DNA of 64,000 bases from Parabacteroides sp. TM07-1AC (GTDB lineage: Bacteria; Bacteroidota; Bacteroidia; Bacteroidales; Tannerellaceae), in assembly GCF_003480915.1 (NCBI RefSeq), contig NZ_QUKD01000007.1, positions 62,001 to 126,000 on the forward strand, read 5' to 3'. This document shows, piece by piece, positions 63,476 to 64,000 of the stretch; the stretch's first letter is position 1, and each line of letters begins with the position of its first letter. The notes below the pieces were generated by a model. It had not been told where the DNA came from and searched no databases. It saw only the letters and a list, made by a program, of their open reading frames with translations. The position numbers and the translations under genes were made by a program.

Positions 63476-64000
63476 TTATTCCATCTCAAACATTTCTGAA
63501 TCGTCGCTTCTATCCCTGCTCTTGCTCTTATCTTTCTTTTTGTTCATATTTCCGAAATTGTAAGTCAGGGTAAAGCCGACACGTCTGCCACCACGCCAGT
63601 TTTCAGAGTCTTGCCAAAAACCGTCACCGGAAGTAATCGTACGGAATTTACGGGAATCCAAAAGATCACGGGCATTAACACTCAATGTCAGTTTATCGTT
63701 CAGGAACGACTTGCGCAAGCCGAGATCAACCGAGTAATTCGGTTTACGATATCCTTGCGCCATCAGACGTTTGGAATTGTAATTACCTGTCCCCTGCAAA
63801 GACACTCCCCACGGCAAACTCAAATTAGCGATCATACGAACATCCCAGGCAAAACTCTCGTCCGTCTCTCCGGTAACCGGTATCGATGCTCCTGCCGGAA
63901 GATAAGTAAAGCCATCCAATTTAGAATAATAAAGATTGACCGTTGTCGTCAGATCGAGTATCTTAAACAATTTGTCTTTACCGACGATCTCCAGACCGCT
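63476..64000 (-). CDS. Outer-membrane barrel protein, C-terminal part (cut by window edge)
   Basis: The minus-strand frame is open to the window edge, so the visible 174 residues are the C-terminal end of a larger protein. The repeated beta-strand pattern (SLPWGVSLQGTGNYNSKRLMAQGYRKPNYSVDLGLRKSFLNDKLTLSVNARDLLDS) is typical of the last barrel strands of Bacteroidetes TonB-receptor-like proteins. The final residues are a charged tail (NMNKKKDKSKSRDRSDDSEMFEME) after the barrel. It converges on the LytTR gene. Confidence 0.75.
   Translation of the reverse strand, partial: SGLEIVGKDKLFKILDLTTTVNLYYSKLDGFTYLPAGASIPVTGETDESFAWDVRMIANLSLPWGVSLQGTGNYNSKRLMAQGYRKPNYSVDLGLRKSFLNDKLTLSVNARDLLDSRKFRTITSGDGFWQDSENWRGGRRVGFTLTYNFGNMNKKKDKSKSRDRSDDSEMFEME

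Noticed and set aside
1..64000. CRISPR arrays or rRNA genes
   Set aside because: No regularly spaced repeats of CRISPR type and no rRNA-like sequence were seen; the 22-bp array at 57.4 kb has spacers of only 8 bp.

Overview
The window looks like a chromosome segment of a gut Bacteroidales bacterium, most likely Parabacteroides or a close relative. Many genes are preceded by the Bacteroidales -7 element TAnnTTTG (sometimes with TTTG about 20 bp upstream) and lack strong Shine-Dalgarno sites. Gene content agrees: FloA, a hybrid histidine kinase carrying an AraC output domain, outer-membrane barrel receptors, an AcrAB-type pump with lipoprotein parts, and Bacteroidales mobilization genes. Species cannot be fixed from the sequence alone.

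Left core (1-11.5 kb): end of floA, a uridine-phosphorylase-like gene, rpiA, a hybrid kinase divergent from an FtsX/MacB-type permease, a nitroreductase, an AAA ATPase, a DUF362 ferredoxin-like protein and mnmE.

Mobile element (about 11.53-36.62 kb): the last codons of mnmE contain an 11-bp sequence repeated at 36605-36615. Both copies encode Cys-Ile-Gly-Lys-stop, so I read them as attL and attR of a roughly 25-kb mobilizable element inserted at the 3' end of mnmE, the gene end also used by the SGI1 family. The plus-strand backbone holds a zinc-ribbon protein with seven tandem excisionase-like HTH modules, a tyrosine recombinase, an excisionase-like HTH, a RepA-like ATPase, a possible oriT, MobC, an HUH relaxase and a membrane protein. 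The cargo is defence-like: an AAA/DUF234 ATPase behind a palindromic operator, then on the minus strand HipBA, two uncharacterised genes (one DUF2971), and a cluster XRE - m5C methylase - McrB AAA+ - DUF2357 nuclease - OLD nuclease - GHKL/DUF3883 giant.

Outside attR (36.6-46.2 kb) lies a second, parallel system: XRE - two paralogous m5C methylases - McrB-like AAA+ - LlaJI-like nuclease. It is followed by decayed genes (a possible VRR-NUC tail and a frameshifted DUF4373 gene), a small intact gene of unknown function, and a vsr mismatch endonuclease. The mnmE end therefore looks like a hot spot for accretion of restriction systems.

Right core (46.2-64 kb): a tripartite RND efflux operon divergent from an AraC regulator, a short-chain dehydrogenase with an altered catalytic motif, a nucleotidyltransferase, a DUF4476 lipoprotein, an RluA-type pseudouridine synthase, a 22-bp-period array of G/C-tract palindromes, a tandem GNAT protein, tRNA-Pro(CGG) and tRNA-Phe(GAA) with divergent promoters, an outer-membrane receptor followed by a LytS/LytTR two-component pair, and the C-terminal part of another outer-membrane barrel at the window edge.

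The most unusual material is the six-gene methylase/McrB/nuclease/OLD/GHKL cluster with its XRE operator on the mnmE-targeting element, and the coexistence of two related methylase-McrBC systems on either side of attR.
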